Positions 4,752-5,660 of a stretch of 5,660 nucleotides of DNA are shown here, one piece after another. Below the pieces are notes generated by a model, which saw nothing but the letters and a program-made list of their open reading frames with translations, made no database searches and was not told the origin of the DNA. The number at the start of each line of letters is the position of its first letter. Within the stretch, counting starts at the first letter, position 1. A program made the position numbers and the translations under genes. Source of the DNA: JACQBY01 sp041486115 (GTDB lineage Bacteria; Nitrospirota; Nitrospiria; JACQBW01); contig JBGPKT010000139.1 in the NCBI GenBank assembly GCA_041486115.1, positions 1 to 5,660 of the forward strand, in the 5' to 3' direction.

Positions 4752-5660
4752 GACATCTTTTTTGATATCCTCTATTTTTTTTCTAATGGCGATTTTCCTG
4801 CAACCGTCCTCTTTCATGGCGGAAGAACCGAAATTAAACGTCGTGACGACCCTGCCGGTCTTAAAAGATTTTGTCGAACAGGTGGGTCAAGGCCGCGTTG
4901 CCGTTACCACCCTCTTAACCGGAATGGAAAGCGAGCATACCTATACCCCGAAGCCGAGCGATATTCTGGCTGTCAAAAAGGGGCAGGTACTGGTGCAGAT
5001 CGGACTCGGGCTGGAAGTATGGGTCCAGGGACTGATTGCGAATGCGGAAAACTCCGGCCTCCTGTTGATTACCACCTCCCATGGCATTCCACTCATCCGG
5101 GAAGAAGAGAAACAGATTGAAGACGCCGACCATAGGCACCACGAAGGGGGAAACCCGCATGTCTGGCTCGACCCCGAAAACGCCAAGAGCATGGTCCGGG
5201 AAATTACCGACGGGCTCATTCAGAAAGATCCTGCAGGAAAGGAGTTTTATCTGAAGAATCAGGGACACTACCTGATCCGGCTGGACGAAATGGAAAAGTC
5301 TCTTCAGGGGGAGGTGAAAACTCTCCGGTATAAGTCCATTATCACACAGCACCCTGCATGGCCCTATTTTGCCAGACGGTTCGGGTTTAAAGTGGCGGGC
5401 AATATCGTTACCCAGGTCGGCTCGGAACCCTCGGCGAAACAGATTGCGGCGCTAACCCGGCTGATTCAAAAAGAACATATCCGGGTGATCATTGCGGAAC
5501 CCCAGCTCAGCAATAAAATTCCGCAGACCCTCGCTTCGGAAACGGGAGTGGCGCTCATCACCCTCTCTCCGCTCACCGGAGCGATCCCCGGGACCGACAC
5601 CTACATCTCTTTGATAGAATACAACGTCCGTGAAATCATTAAGGCCCTCCGGGACAAATA
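4741..5660 (+). CDS. Metal ABC transporter substrate-binding protein, ZnuA/TroA family (last stop base outside window)
   Basis: This is the extracytoplasmic binding component of a zinc or manganese ABC importer (cluster A-I). From TTG 4741 the frame gives 306 residues: a signal peptide (about 1-27, ending FMA), the N-terminal lobe, a long linking helix and the C-terminal lobe. The four likely metal ligands are His66 (ESEHTYTPKPSD), His140 (GNPHVWLDP), His204 (ITQHPAWPYF) and Asp286 (GTDTYISL). A third-position histidine rather than glutamate, and a short His-rich loop DADHRHH (128-133), favour zinc over manganese (inference). The window ends in TA after GAC AAA, and the product already has family-typical length and C-terminus, so the next base probably completes a TAA or TAG. 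The gene overlaps rsmI by 11 nt. Permease and ATPase genes would be expected downstream but are not visible. Confidence 0.92.
   Translation, partial: MKNKTSFLISSIFFLMAIFLQPSSFMAEEPKLNVVTTLPVLKDFVEQVGQGRVAVTTLLTGMESEHTYTPKPSDILAVKKGQVLVQIGLGLEVWVQGLIANAENSGLLLITTSHGIPLIREEEKQIEDADHRHHEGGNPHVWLDPENAKSMVREITDGLIQKDPAGKEFYLKNQGHYLIRLDEMEKSLQGEVKTLRYKSIITQHPAWPYFARRFGFKVAGNIVTQVGSEPSAKQIAALTRLIQKEHIRVIIAEPQLSNKIPQTLASETGVALITLSPLTGAIPGTDTYISLIEYNVREIIKALRDK

Noticed and set aside
4915..5352. Open frames of up to 145 residues on the minus strand
   Set aside because: They lie wholly inside the ZnuA-type gene, whose + strand protein has clear family motifs; the antisense translations show no recognisable motif. 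The same applies to minus-strand frames at 1472-1702, 1888-2223, 2700-3039 and 3595-3980.

Overview
The window looks like a bacterial chromosome segment of moderate GC content. It carries a same-strand block of exported electron-transfer proteins, followed by a housekeeping methyltransferase gene and a metal-uptake gene. Every supported gene lies on the + strand. Four genes encode small triheme c-type cytochromes, three of them as lipoproteins. Small periplasmic multihaem families like this are typical of Gram-negative anaerobes or chemolithotrophs with many cytochromes, such as Nitrospirota or Desulfobacterota-like lineages. That placement is an inference from gene content; nothing in the window fixes the taxon.

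Region 1 (1-3969) holds six genes packed closely: the 3' end of a triheme cytochrome (to 271), a long triheme lipoprotein with a Pro/Ala-rich linker (327-1292), a type 1 copper protein of amicyanin/plastocyanin type (1262-1705), a second triheme lipoprotein (1708-2241), a secreted protein with seven repeats of about 52 residues that probably forms a seven-bladed beta-propeller (2280-3479), and a third triheme lipoprotein (3469-3969). Gaps are at most 55 bp and two junctions overlap, so the block probably forms one operon that begins upstream of the window. The three lipoproteins share a further conserved segment before the haem domain (G-Y/L-V-D/N-W..AL.QG). Together the block encodes periplasmic or outer-membrane redox proteins: membrane-tethered haem modules, a soluble copper shuttle, and a non-haem propeller that may be a scaffold or binding partner. 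The electron donor and acceptor cannot be read from this window.

Region 2 (3970-4028) is a short spacer with a good -10 box, placed so close to the next start codon that the transcript may be leaderless.

Region 3 (4029-5660) holds rsmI, the 16S rRNA C1402 2'-O-methyltransferase, overlapping a TTG-started gene for a ZnuA/TroA-type zinc or manganese binding protein. The latter runs to the window edge and appears to be cut one base before the end of its stop codon. This pair is functionally unrelated to the cytochrome block. No RNA gene, insertion sequence, CRISPR array or convincing rho-independent terminator was found. No stretch above 300 bases lacks a gene.
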